This document shows positions 49,375-60,800 of a DNA stretch of 64,000 bases, piece after piece. The notes under the pieces were generated by a model. It saw only the letters and a list, made by a program, of their open reading frames with translations. It was not told where the DNA came from and did no database searches. Source of the stretch: Centropus unirufus (lineage: Eukaryota > Chordata > Aves > Cuculiformes > Centropidae); the NCBI GenBank assembly GCA_013397695.1, contig VYZI01000124.1, forward strand, positions 505,763 to 569,762. The letters are read 5' to 3'. Positions within the stretch are counted from its first letter, which is position 1; each line of letters starts with the position of its first letter. The translations under genes and the position numbers were made by a program.

Positions 49375-51360
49375 ATGGGTTCATGGATTAGAAAGAGGCC
49401 CACAGACTGGGCTGTTCTCATGAAGTCATGGCTTATCTTTTCCTTGGGGCTCTACATGCAGGTCTCCAAAACTTTAGCCTGCCCAAAAGTGTGCCGCTGT
49501 GATCGAAACTTTGTCTACTGTAATGAGCGAAGCTTGACCTCAGTGCCTCTTGGAATACCAGAGGGTGTAACCGTCCTCTACCTCCATAATAACCAAATTA
49601 ATAATGCTGGATTTCCTGCAGAGTTGCACAATGTCCAGTCTGTGCACACAGTCTACCTTTATGGCAACCAATTGGATGAATTTCCCATGAACCTGCCCAA
49701 GAATGTCAGGGTTCTCCACCTGCAGGAAAACAACATTCAGACCATTTCTCGGGCCGCCCTAGCACAGCTTTTGAAATTGGAAGAGCTGCACCTGGATGAC
49801 AACTCCATCTCCACTGTTGGTGTTGAGGATGGGGCATTTCGGGAAGCCATCAGCCTCAAGCTTCTGTTCTTGTCCAAGAATCACTTAAGCAGCGTACCTG
49901 TAGGCCTTCCAGTGGACTTACAAGAACTTCGAGTAGATGAGAACCGAATTGCTGTTATTTCAGACCTGGCCTTCCAGAATCTTACAAGTCTGGAGCGTCT
50001 GATTGTAGACGGCAATCTCCTTACTAATAAAGGCATAGCTGAAGGCACCTTCAGCCACCTCTCCAAGCTCAAGGAATTCTCAATAGTACGGAATTCACTG
50101 ACCTACCCTCCTCCTGATCTTCCAGGTACACATCTGTTAAGGCTCTACTTGCAGGACAACCAGATAACCCATATACCAATTACAGCCTTTTCAAACCTCC
50201 ACAAGCTGGAACGTCTTGATATTTCCAACAATCAACTTCGCATGTTGGTAAAGGGGGTATTTGATAATCTCCACAACCTGAGACAACTCACTGTAAGAAA
50301 TAATCCCTGGTTGTGTGACTGTAGTATTAAGTGGGTCACTGAATGGCTCAAATTTATTCCCACTTCCATCAATGTAAGGGGTTTTATGTGCCAAGGACCA
50401 GAGCAGGTCCGAGGTATGGCAGTCAGGGAGCTCAATATGAATATGTTGTCATGCCCCACCACCACCCCTGGTCTGCCATTTGTCATCACCCCAGTCCCAG
50501 CTACAGCCATGCCAACTACATTAGTTCCCACTTCATCAGTACCTCCCCCAAGTAGTAAATATAATCCTCTCACTCCCACCATAGCCACACTCCCCACTGT
50601 GCCTGACAGGGAGGACAGAGAAAGGGTGACACCTCCTATATCCGAACGGATTCAACTCTCTATCCATTTTGTGAATGACACTTGCATCCAAGTTAACTGG
50701 ATGTCTGTTTTTACTGTAATGGCATATAAAATTACTTGGGTTAAAATGGGCCATAGTCTGGTAGGAGGAATTGTTCAGGAACGAATAGTTAGTGGTGAAA
50801 TGCAACACTTAAGCTTGGTAAATCTGGAGCCCAAATCCACCTATCGGATTTGTTTGGTGCCACTGGATACATACAATTACCGAACTGGAGGAGACACTGT
50901 CTGTTCAGAAGCCACAACCAAGGCTTCCTTTATGAGCAATGGCAGCAACATCCCCTCCAGCCATGAACAGACAACTTCTCAAAACCTGGGCTCCCCATTT
51001 CTGCTGGCAGGGTTGATTGGGGGTGCAGTGATATTTGTCCTCGTGGTCCTGCTAAGCATTTTTTGCTGGCATATGCACAAAAAAGGGCGTTACACCTCCC
51101 AGAAGTGGAAATACAACCGAGGCCGTCGGAAAGATGACTACTGTGAGGCAGGCACCAAGAAGGACAACTCCATCCTGGAGATGACGGAAACCAGCTTCCA
51201 GATTGTCTCCTTAAATAACGATCAACTCCTTAAAGGAGATTTCAGACTGCAGCCCATTTATACCCCAAATGGGGGCATTAACTACACAGATTGCCACATC
51301 CCCAACAATATGCGATACTGCAACAGCAATGTCTCAGACCTGGAGCACTGTCATACGTGA
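49375..51360 (+). CDS. FLRT2: FLRT2, fibronectin leucine-rich transmembrane protein 2
   Basis: Type I membrane protein of 661 residues in one exon; human FLRT2 is about 660. FLRT proteins act at the cell surface in homotypic adhesion, as UNC5 ligands in repulsive guidance, as latrophilin partners at synapses, and in FGFR signalling. Seen in order: signal peptide with hydrophobic core (about 16-35, likely cleaved before C36); cysteine-rich LRR N-cap from C36; about ten leucine-rich repeats (about 62-308); LRR C-cap (309-360, containing CDC at 314-316); Pro/Thr/Ser-rich linker (361-417); fibronectin III domain (about 420-518); transmembrane helix (about 542-565) followed by HMHKKGR; 96-residue cytoplasmic tail ending DLEHCHT. 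N-glycosylation sequons lie at N202, N434 and N522. The LRR and tail regions match mammalian FLRT2 nearly residue for residue from memory, which separates it from FLRT1 and FLRT3. The start was chosen because it is the first in-frame ATG, has G at -3 and +4, and begins a signal peptide; the frame is open upstream to 49306 but has no ATG there. Confidence 0.98.
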   Translation: MGSWIRKRPTDWAVLMKSWLIFSLGLYMQVSKTLACPKVCRCDRNFVYCNERSLTSVPLGIPEGVTVLYLHNNQINNAGFPAELHNVQSVHTVYLYGNQLDEFPMNLPKNVRVLHLQENNIQTISRAALAQLLKLEELHLDDNSISTVGVEDGAFREAISLKLLFLSKNHLSSVPVGLPVDLQELRVDENRIAVISDLAFQNLTSLERLIVDGNLLTNKGIAEGTFSHLSKLKEFSIVRNSLTYPPPDLPGTHLLRLYLQDNQITHIPITAFSNLHKLERLDISNNQLRMLVKGVFDNLHNLRQLTVRNNPWLCDCSIKWVTEWLKFIPTSINVRGFMCQGPEQVRGMAVRELNMNMLSCPTTTPGLPFVITPVPATAMPTTLVPTSSVPPPSSKYNPLTPTIATLPTVPDREDRERVTPPISERIQLSIHFVNDTCIQVNWMSVFTVMAYKITWVKMGHSLVGGIVQERIVSGEMQHLSLVNLEPKSTYRICLVPLDTYNYRTGGDTVCSEATTKASFMSNGSNIPSSHEQTTSQNLGSPFLLAGLIGGAVIFVLVVLLSIFCWHMHKKGRYTSQKWKYNRGRRKDDYCEAGTKKDNSILEMTETSFQIVSLNNDQLLKGDFRLQPIYTPNGGINYTDCHIPNNMRYCNSNVSDLEHCHT

Positions 51361-53231
51361 TAGTGAGGGGAGATGGGGGTGCTGGGACAAAGAGAAAAAG
51401 ACTCTGGAATGAATAACCCCCCAACAACAATGAAAGAATTACATTTGATAAATGTTATACAGATGCATTTATGCATTTGAATACTCTGTAATTTATACGG
51501 TGTACTATATAATGGGATTTAAAAAAAAGTGCTATCTTTTCTATTTCAAGTTAATTGCAAATGGTTTTGTAACTCTTTGCTTTTTAAATCTTTAAAAGAT
51601 ATTGCTAAGTACTGTACAGGGTTGTACAATAAGAACCCAATGTCATGGCAAAGGAAAGAATGCCTCATTCTTCAAACATTAACCACTTTGCTGTCGAAGC
51701 TGCCTGAGGGATGTTAAGTTTCTACGTGTCCAGTAGTACAGAAATATAAATAAGTGCATACTAAACCAGGGTCACTAGGAACAGACAAATGCAATCCAGA
51801 TAAAATGGGTACAACCCTTCTGATTTCAACCTGTCAGTGGCTGTTAAGTGTCAAACAACTAGAAATACTTCTGTTCCCCTTTGTCAGTTCTGTATTTCCT
51901 ACCTCCAACTGAAAACTGGAGTTCTGAGTGCTACCACAGTTTACTTTCTTAATTGATTATTTTTCTCTCAATATACTTGGACAAGGGAAGGTAGACAGAG
52001 CTCAGTGTCAAACTCAAAGTGACCTTGATTGTTATTTGTAAAAGCTACTATGAAAATATCCCCCAATGCTATATACTTCTATGATAGAAACTCTTACTGC
52101 TTTTCACTATGATTAAGAAGCTTTAGGCATTCTCTGACCCTTCTTAGTGGGAGATGAAGGTTATCAGTATGTAACAGATAGCTGTCATTAAGTTGCACCT
52201 CTGTTTAATAGAGCAGCATTTGTTGACACAGCATGCTCTGGTAAAGCTTGAATGAGGAAATACTGAGTGCTCTCAGCTCTGCAGTACTGAGGTAGAATTT
52301 GCAACCTAAAAATGTAAATTTCTGAGAGCATTATGTGGAGGTAAAGGTTGATGTTGACTTTTATTGTTCAAGCTCTGTTTAATTTAGGGGTCTGAGTTAT
52401 TTTCAGTATGGAGAAGTAGGAAAAAAAACAGGAGAAAAAAAAAAAACAAGAAACAGAAAGATCTTTTAAAAAAAAAAATATTATTGGAAAGATCTCCAGG
52501 TCTGTTGTGAACTGAAATATGTTCTGCAGGGAAAATTCTGTATAAATCCTTGTTGTCTGGGGTTTGGCGTTTTTTCCCTATTCAAGTATATGGAGATGAA
52601 CATAAACTAAACATCTAGTTAGTTGAGGAATTTTAAGAACAGATGAATACTCTGGACCTCTAAATTACCCTTCCTTCATCTCAAGCCTTTGGAAGTTTTC
52701 TGAATTGGTCTGTGCTTTATAAGCAGCAGGTGGGCTTAGAATTTTCTTTTTCATTCCCTCAAATTCTTTAGCTGGAGTATCTTTTTTGTCCTAGAGCTTT
52801 ATAGGCCCTATGTGAATCATCATGCTTGTATTAAAATCATGTTGCTGCACTTAAAGTTATAGAATGTTCCAGCCACTCCATTAATTCTGTGACTGCCAAG
52901 AACTATGGATTTCTTGCCAGGTCAGTGGTGGAATCCAATTCTTCCTTTCTTTCAATGTGTTTGGGTTTTTAATGGAGCTCACTTTCTCCTGAGCTTGCAA
53001 GCAAGGAAAACCTCACAACAAAGAGGAAAAGAACAGGGAGACAGAACTTTTCTGCGAGATTAGGGAACCAAAGAGAAAACTTTTTACGGTAACTAACTAG
53101 GGAGAAGGCAAACTTGTTAGAAGTGGACTGGAGGTAAAGGCTGAAGCACTTTCACTGTGGAATGCTTAGACTTCTCATTTTAAAAGGCTGTTTAAGTTGG
53201 GAGAGAGGGGTTTAATTCTTTCTTTTGCTCA

Positions 53232-53660
53232 TTTCATAGAATCATAGAAACGCTAGGTTGGAAAAGACCTCCATGATCACTGAGTCCAACCGTCCCTATC
53301 TGCCACTAAACCATATCCTTAAGTACCTCATCTGTCTTTTAAGTACCTCCAGGGATGGTGATTCCACCATCTCCTTGGGCAGACTGTTACGGTGCCTGAT
53401 GACCCCTTCAGTGAAGAATTTTTTCCTAATGTCCATCCTGAACCTCCCCTGGTGCATCTTGAGGCCATTCCCCCTCATTCTATCTCCTGTCACTTGGGAG
53501 AAGAAACCAGCACCCACCTTTCCACAGCCTCCTTTCAGGTAGTTGTAGGTTCAGGTAGTTGTAGGCAGCGATAAGGTCTCCCCTCAGCCTTCTCTTCTCC
53601 ACGGTAAACAACCCCAGTTCCCTTAGCCGTTCCTCATAAGACCTGTTCTTGACACCCAGC
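53232..53660 (-). mobile_element. CR1 LINE fragment, 5'-truncated, antisense
   Basis: The + strand opens with TTCATAGAATCATAGAAA, the reverse complement of the CR1 terminal repeats, and runs about 430 bases through the CR1 3' region. The minus strand encodes recurrent CR1 words such as RFRMDIRKKFFTE, PSLEVLKR and RGNGLK (minus frame at 53296-53517), with the second part frame-shifted by a local duplication. It lies in the probable FLRT2 3' UTR, opposite in direction. It belongs to a different CR1 subfamily from the intronic copy at 25.7 kb, judging by the 'TCCAACCGTCCCTATCTGCC' variant. It is a non-autonomous relic. Confidence 0.94.
53534..53565 (+). repeat. 16-base exact tandem duplication inside CR1
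   Basis: TTCAGGTAGTTGTAGG is repeated exactly (53534-53549 and 53550-53565). CR1 copies normally have this word once, so the duplication arose after insertion or in the source copy. Confidence 0.9.
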
Positions 53661-53912
53661 ATGAGTGTGCTGTTTCTGAAATTCAATCAAATGATAACAC
53701 TGATTTTCTGCAATGGCAAAACAAGTCCAGTTATGATTGATGGCAAAGTACAATCACCATATAAGAAACCACATCCTCCCCTAACACCTTTTATAATCAC
53801 ATTTTGAAATCTCACTCTATATTCTGTATATTTGCTATTTTGTCCAGTTATAACAGTTTATTTAGGCAACCAGTGTGGCTCCTGTAATAGTAAAGTCACT
53901 GAAATTTTGCTG

Positions 53913-53918
53913 AATAAA
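53913..53918 (+). terminator. FLRT2: Candidate FLRT2 poly(A) signal
   Basis: A canonical AATAAA is followed about 20-30 bases later by a TGTTGT element and then a GGTGG/T-rich stretch, giving the usual layout of a cleavage site near 53935. Other AATAAA hexamers lie at 54424, 54544 and 55223, any of which could end a longer transcript. Confidence 0.45.
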
Positions 53919-53935
53919 AGGCTACCATATGATCA

Positions 53936-56900
53936 AATGTTGTAATTCTAGGTAGAAACGTCTATGCAAGGTGGTTTTTTCTGTGACCTATTTACTGAAA
54001 GTTATGATAAGAAGTTTGATACTTTCGTTTTGTTTGTTTAGTATGTTTTAAGTGCCAAAGCCCACAAGACAAGCAGCAAATAGTTGTGCTTCTGCACGCT
54101 TCCATTGCATGGTGGAGTTTGTTTGAAATTAAGTAAAGTCAGAGAACCCCATTGGGTGTGGATGTAGTATTTAGTTTGACTGAAATAACCAGCTGTACGT
54201 TTGATTTCAAAAGGAATCCTTTGAAAGTGCACACTTACTAGAGTTCTGTACTTCAATGACTGACACTGGAGGAATCTTTGTACTCCTTCATAATCACCTT
54301 CTGTTCTATGCCTCAGGATACCATAGTTTCAGGATGAGCTAGGCACCTTATTTGTAGCAGATTACTTATTCGGTCAGTTCAGCCATACAGCAGGTGAATG
54401 ATACAGAAGCCCAAAATGATGACAATAAATGTGTTTACTGTCCTAATAGGGTGAAAAGGTTAGGCATTCACAAACTGTTGATTTGTATCTTGGATTATGA
54501 ACTATATTTATGTATCTGTGGACTATTACACACCTAGATCAAAAATAAAAATAATGTTAAAGATAGCATACTTTATTTTCAGTATGAAGAAGAATTTATA
54601 TACTGACATTGGATACTGTCAAACTTTCTTTTTCTATAAATACTCTTCTAAAAAAAAGTAGCAAGCCACTTGTAACAAGTGGACAGAGCTAGTAGTATTA
54701 TCTAAACAAATCCACAGTTGTAGTGGACTGAAAGTTGATATGTTTCATTATGTTTCTCCTAATTCTAATTGCTGTCCACCTTCAAAAAAAAATTTATGAA
54801 TTTCAACCTACCACAGAGTTTGGGGCTTTTCAAAGTGCCAGTCTCAGAAACAGCTGAAACTTCATTTTAGGTCACACGTAGATAATTACATAATGGCCAA
54901 TTTTCACTAGGTAATGTATTTGGGAAAAGTCAGAGGTAAAAATGGGCAATGTTTCAGCAATGTACAGTTCAACATTACTGGCTTTTTCCTTGAGCTTCAT
55001 TAAAAAAGTCATCTTCAGTTAGTTGAAATACTGAACAATAGATAATAACTGAAGACTATAGAGCAGAGGTCACAAATGTGTGTTGTATATCAGTTCATCC
55101 AAAATATTCACTTCCAGGTCCTGATTTGAACAGGTTCATTGAACATGGGGGCAAATTAATTGTTTACAGACAATATCTCTGCTAATAACTGTCCTAAATG
55201 TACAGAAAAGATTGGTGAGTGGAATAAAAATCAGAGTTTAAGTGAAAGTATGTTAAAACAGTATCAAAACACTGTTGTGCCGAGTCCTTGGGTTCCTTCT
55301 GAAAACTTATTTATTTACAAATAAGTCCTCATTTTCACAGATTCTGTCACTGTAACAAGTGTTTCTTGTATGTAGTTTACTGGCAGAAACAGACACCTGA
55401 TGAAAGCATGAACTTTGTGTTAAGTTTTTCTTGCAAACATTATCATTTAATTCCTTCCTGAGAATATTTAAGGATTGGGTTCCTTTGGACTGAAAATATA
55501 CTAGCTTTTTTCCTGTAAGCCAACCAAGGACTACAATGAATGTCACATAAACCAGAAAAATGAAGTAGCATATGCTGTTTATTATTCAAGTAGTTCAATG
55601 GTATTTTTCTTTCAATCATTTATTCTTTTAATGAGAGAAAATTCTCTCCCTCTAAGAAATGTACTGATTTTTATTTTGCAAGCAAAAGAACTTTATGCAT
55701 ATTGTACTGTTATGATTTTAAGGGTCTATGTAAGGCACTTTATTAATGAAGTCAAAGTTCAGTCTCAGCTTCTGACAGTGAAGTGGTTAATTCCCATTGA
55801 ATTCTCCATTTATAGTGCTTCTTCACCTTAAATTATAACATGGAGATATTAAAGTTTTTTTCTTTAGAACATGAGAGTAATGGTTTTACTCATGATTTCT
55901 CTTTCTAGCTCAGTGGATGAAACAAAAGAGAAATGGGTGCCAAAACCAAAAGTTACTGGCTCTGAGCCTCATCAAATCCTGTCTGATGCTCTCTTCTAAA
56001 CGCAGAGATAATCCTAGAAAGTTGATGATCACTCCTTACCTGAACTCTACAGAACAGGGCACTTTGTTATCCCAGATAATACTACAGGCAATACTGAAGC
56101 ATTTGGCATTAAACTTTTGTACAACAGAGAATGTCTTGCTCTTTAAAAGGATACTGGCTAATTGTCCCTCTGTAAAACTAGTACAAATGAGATTTGGCAA
56201 GCTTTTGTTATACTGGGGCTCTGTGGAAACGTGCCTCATGAGAGCTGAATTCAGATCCTCTCAGAAACAGAAAAGCTACTAGAATTGTTATCATCATTTG
56301 GTCCCAAATGTCTGAAGGTGATCTTTCATAAAATTGATTTTAACTGAGACATGCACACTTGATTCTATTCTGTATTTGGTATCCTTTCTGTCTTTAACAT
56401 GGAAAAATAGATGGTTTGAAATCTGCATTATCTGTTTTCTACAATCTGCCATGTTGCACGCATTGTTAATTTCAAAACCTCACTATACACTATATATTAT
56501 CTTGTTGGCATATTCAGTAAAGAGTTATTTAAAAACATGCAACAATCCTGCTGTATTTATATGAGCAAGTGAATTAAAATAAGTATATGAATGTCTGAAA
56601 GGGAAAACAGAAAAAAAAAAATCAGTCTTCTGTACTTTCATTCCTGGAAATATTTTCAAATGTTCTACTGCGCATCCATCCTCTCTTCAGATTCTAAAAG
56701 ATAATGATTTTAATTTTCTGTCTCTCAAAGTTAAACCACTCACTACTTAAGTTTCTCAGATTTAATCTTAACATTATAAGATTGCCTCATTCTGATATAG
56801 GAAAACACTGAAAAATGAACAGATTGTATTTCACTATTTTCAATTAACAGGTACACGTAAGCAGCTACATGTCTGTAACAAATATATATATGTGGAAGCT

Positions 56901-59900
56901 GTGACCATTATATGCATAGTTGTTTGATAAATGCATTTGACATTCATCCTTGACAATCTTAAAGATGCCTTTACCTGTTATTATCTATTTAATGCTTCCT
57001 TGAAATGAAAAGTGATTTTTTGCCAATTCTCCCTTAAAATTGTTCTTGAATTTTCAGAATGCACAACATTCAAATGTGGGCCTTAATAAATTTTTGTATA
57101 CCTTATACCTAAAATATATGTTAATATATACAGAATATATAAAGAGGTGCTTTAGCTACTTAGAAATGAAGAATACCCCTCTTCTAGTCATGCACAGAAG
57201 AATTAATTTTTACCAGAACCTGAAATATGGAATGCTACAAGCTGTGTCACTGCAAAGCTCAGAATTCCTCTATAAATTATTTTATTCTCTGTCTTAACCC
57301 TCAACTATACTTACTTACTTGCCTTATTATAGGAAGGTGGACAATAGAGGTAAAGTAAATAATAAACACTTGAAATCATTTATGTATTTCTGGCAAAAAT
57401 AATGGCATTATCATTTCCAGTCTACAGTTTTGTTTTCTCTGAAAAAAAAAAAGTTGAAAAACACTGACTACTTCATCAGGTAATCTTTTAATAACCCCAA
57501 ATTACTTATTCTAGTAGAGATCAATCCTTTTATTTACTTTTTATAGTTCTAAGCTCTGTTATCTGTAGCTATTCACACATGTGCATGTGTGTATAAATTT
57601 CTGGGGTTGTGTATAGAGGGCTTAGCTACAAGGAAGAACAGCATCAAAATACACTTTCCAGAAAATGAGGGAAGAGAGGTACAGATGTTTAAAGCCATAA
57701 ATAGGCCACTGAGCATTCTTTTACACATAAACACACACATTTTCTACTTACAACTCTATATGTTAACATATGTGACTGCAAAAATATATGTATGAATATT
57801 AAGAGCTTAGACTGTAGTTAGACTTGAGTGGGGACATCTTACACAGCATAAGAAGAATCTTGGCTGTGCTCTGGGGCTATTACTTACCTTCCTCTGTACA
57901 GAAAGGATTCATATACAGAAGGAAGTAATGAACTAAAATTATGCTGATTACCCTGTCTAAGTGTAGAATGTCTTGAAGAGTGAGGACACTGCATAAACTC
58001 TTACAGAAAATCCAACTCAAACACAGGCAAGCGTTAACAACTTCAGTATGCTTGGCGCAAAAGAAAGAAGTCTCTGATGAGACAGAGCGCTAAGCTGAAT
58101 GCAATCATTCCTGAAAAGCACAATTGCTGGAAAGATTCTGTTAAAATTGTATTTCTTGAGTGAAACCAGTTCCACTCCTGTAGACTTTGAACAGGTCATC
58201 ACACAGATAAATTTCTTTGTGATAGGTTTGGAACAGTATGTCTGAACATGAAAAGCTGTGATTTTCATACTTTGAAACTTCCTATTTGTGAAGAAGAGCA
58301 GATTTTATTCTTGAAGATTAAATATAGCAATAATGATGGATAGAATATAGATACTCTGCTGCCATGTCATGGACATGAAAAAAAGACACATCCATATGCT
58401 TTATACATATGCATTTGTGACATCATTTTAAGCATTCTTTACAATTTTCAGTTTAAAATGACATCTATCTCTAGCACCTATACAATATTCCAAAACATTT
58501 CATTCCACAGAAATTACTGCAGTCCCACTCAGTTAGTAGAATCAAGAAAATGTGATAAAATGAGTACACAGAAAGTGCACTTTCTCAAACCTTCAGCTGA
58601 GTTAAAAGAGAGAAAAAAAAAGAAGAAAAAGAATGTCTACCATGAAACTAGAAGATATTTTTATTTCTATTTAGATGATAACTCCTTCTAAATTTGTAAG
58701 ACACTCACTTGAATGTCAGACTTTGGTTTGACTTGAAACTCGAATATATTAAATGACAGTGTTGTAAGCCTGGTTCATATAACTTCACAAACAGCCTTCT
58801 GGACTCACAGTTCAGGAACCAATATGTAATTCATTGCTCTCTGACTTACAATGTGGATGTTAAGAATTTTTCCTCATTAAAGAAGTATGTAAAGAAAATC
58901 TCAGAGTTGCTGTCAAGTACTGCTGTGTATGTTAACGTGAAAAATCTACTTTATTCAAGCAGGGCATTAGCATGTCTTTGAGGACTGCGGAAGCAAGGCA
59001 TGCCCATTAACTATATAATTTTCAAGAAAACTTCTCTCATGAGTGACAGACACTACTCCTAGCAGACAAACAGCACGTATTATTTTCATAAGTCATATAT
59101 GCTTGACAAATTAAGAAATGGGAATCTGAGAAAAAAAAACAATATGCAGTTGAATAGTTCAAATAATTTTAGAAAAATTTCATAAAAGTATTGAAGCTTT
59201 TCACATTAAATGTCCCTGCCAAGCATGTGTTCTATTTCCTATTCACAAGAAATGGATTCAGAGAAGTTTTCACTTAAATCTGCATTGTAGGTTAGTTTCA
59301 ATATTTTACTTTATTTTTTTTTCTGATTACACAGAATAGCATCACCTTAAGGGTACTTTCATGGTCTAATTGGTCATGGTTTTCATTTGGAAGTCTGTCT
59401 ATGCGTGGATTTACTTTGTTATCTATGAAAAGTGTGAGAGATAGGCTGCTTCATGTGGAGTAATTTCCCTCACAACAAATTTGTAGTTAACTGTATTTCT
59501 ACACTTTTCCATTTTGGTTTTGGCTTTCTTTATAATATAGCATTATGAAGAAGTGAAAAATTGAGCAGATTTAAATTATGTTCTGCTATAATTGCAGCAA
59601 TGGTAATACTGTCTTTTTAACAGAATAGAAAACTTGAGAGTACTGTGTCAAGAAAGAATTTGTCTTAAAGAACTTGGCTATAAATTTTTAGGTATCTTGA
59701 TTATTTTTCAACATTTAGTTACAAGAGTCATGCTAGAAAGTTGAGCTTGTGTCACATTGAACAAAGATGAGGTTCTAACAGGCAGCTAAGGAAACCCTCC
59801 CTTCGAGTCACAAGGTTGAAAATGGACCCACTTGCTTTCTCAGCATACCTTCAGAGAGTAGCCCAGGTACAGCTAAATCCATTTCTAGTCTCAGACTTGG

Positions 59901-60265
59901 TCAATGGTTTATGACTAAAGTATTATGTGTATGTGCTTATACATGTTTTTGCTATAAGTCAGAATCCACTTACCTGTGGGAGTCTCCTTAGGGACTGGTA
60001 TACACAAGGTTAATATGTGTGGTTCATGGCCAGCAGCCACTTGCAGCAATGCCCACCTGAGGCAGAAATTTAATTCAAGAAACAGATTAAAACAAATCCA
60101 GGATTACCTTGAAAAATTCACTGCTGCATTAGAGTGTAAATATTTACATCCAGTTAAGAATTAGCATATACATATATACAAATAAACAATTAAAAAATTG
60201 AGCTAGCAGTTATTTTCTTGGGGAAATATCTGACAGAGTCAGAAGCGTGCAATTCTTACCATGAC
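53936..60265 (+). other. Downstream flank or extended 3' UTR, no gene seen
   Basis: AT-rich sequence with several AATAAA hexamers (54424, 54544, 55223 and others), a CACACATG/CATGTGTG palindrome at 57574-57591 and purine runs near 58608-58632. The longest + frame (55917-56282) has random-looking composition and no family resemblance. Nothing else is recognisable. Confidence 0.6.
57574..57591. repeat. 18-base palindrome with E-box cores
   Basis: CACACATG and CATGTGTG face each other across a TG spacer, an alternating purine-pyrimidine stretch that could also form Z-DNA. Probably a worn CA/TG microsatellite. Confidence 0.65.
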
Positions 60266-60269
60266 ATTT

Positions 60270-60800
60270 ATTCTTGGTGGAGGATTAAAGGACCAGGCCT
60301 GCCAAACCATCCATCAGGTAAGGTAATCATCTTTTCTACCCCAAAGAAATGGTTTTCAGGTACCAATTTTATAGGTTTTTAAAACCTTTTGGCCCCACCT
60401 TTTGTGAGGTGGGGACTAAGTCAATTAGTATGTGTTAATTGGCCTTTGGCACTTGTCAGAAGTGGTCTCTTGGCCTTCGAGTTGGGGAGCTCAATATGTG
60501 CTTTTGGAGGGGTTTCTGCTCTTAATTGAAGTAACACCAGATTGTGAAGCCTCTGACTCACCTCAGGTGCCCTTAACTGATGAGCGTTAAACCAGCACCC
60601 AATATAACCCTTTCAGCAGATGCAGTTGCCCATTGCTGGCTGCTCCCTTTTGCCAACTTCTCTCTTTTGAAAGAAAAACTAGCTTATTTTGCATAGATAA
60701 GCTCAGCTTTTCCAACTCACAATGCCTCAGGGTGTAGCAAGTCCGCACCACAGCTGGGAAGATTGAATAAACTCAGGTTTGTAGTCGTAGGAATTTCATG
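60270..60800 (+). mobile_element. LTR-like segment of unknown family
   Basis: This segment is less AT-rich than its neighbours. It carries two adjacent palindromes: a 15-base one at 60373-60387, and an 8-bp stem CCCCACCT/AGGTGGGG with a 6-base loop at 60393-60414. A TATAA lies at 60603-60607 and an AATAAA at 60766-60771, spaced like the promoter and poly(A) signal of a retroviral LTR. I could not identify matching ends, a target duplication or a named family. It could instead be an old DNA transposon or unique sequence. Confidence 0.3.

Larger units (their letters stand above)
51361..53935 (+). other. FLRT2: FLRT2 3' UTR (minimum extent)
   Basis: The sequence after the stop is AT-rich and non-coding, with A-rich runs at 52435-52446 and 52468-52478. 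It contains a CR1 insertion at 53232-53660. The first canonical AATAAA after the stop is at 53913, which would give a UTR of about 2.6 kb. Further signals downstream mean longer isoforms are possible. The frame after the stop is closed at once by two more stop codons. Confidence 0.55.

Noticed and set aside
49881..50808. Antisense and alternate-frame ORFs across the FLRT2 exon
   Set aside because: They are shadows of a highly constrained coding exon; their sequences have no independent features.
55917..56282. 121-codon + frame downstream of FLRT2
   Set aside because: Leu, Ser and Lys-rich with random character, no motif or splice context, and matched by a similar antisense frame.
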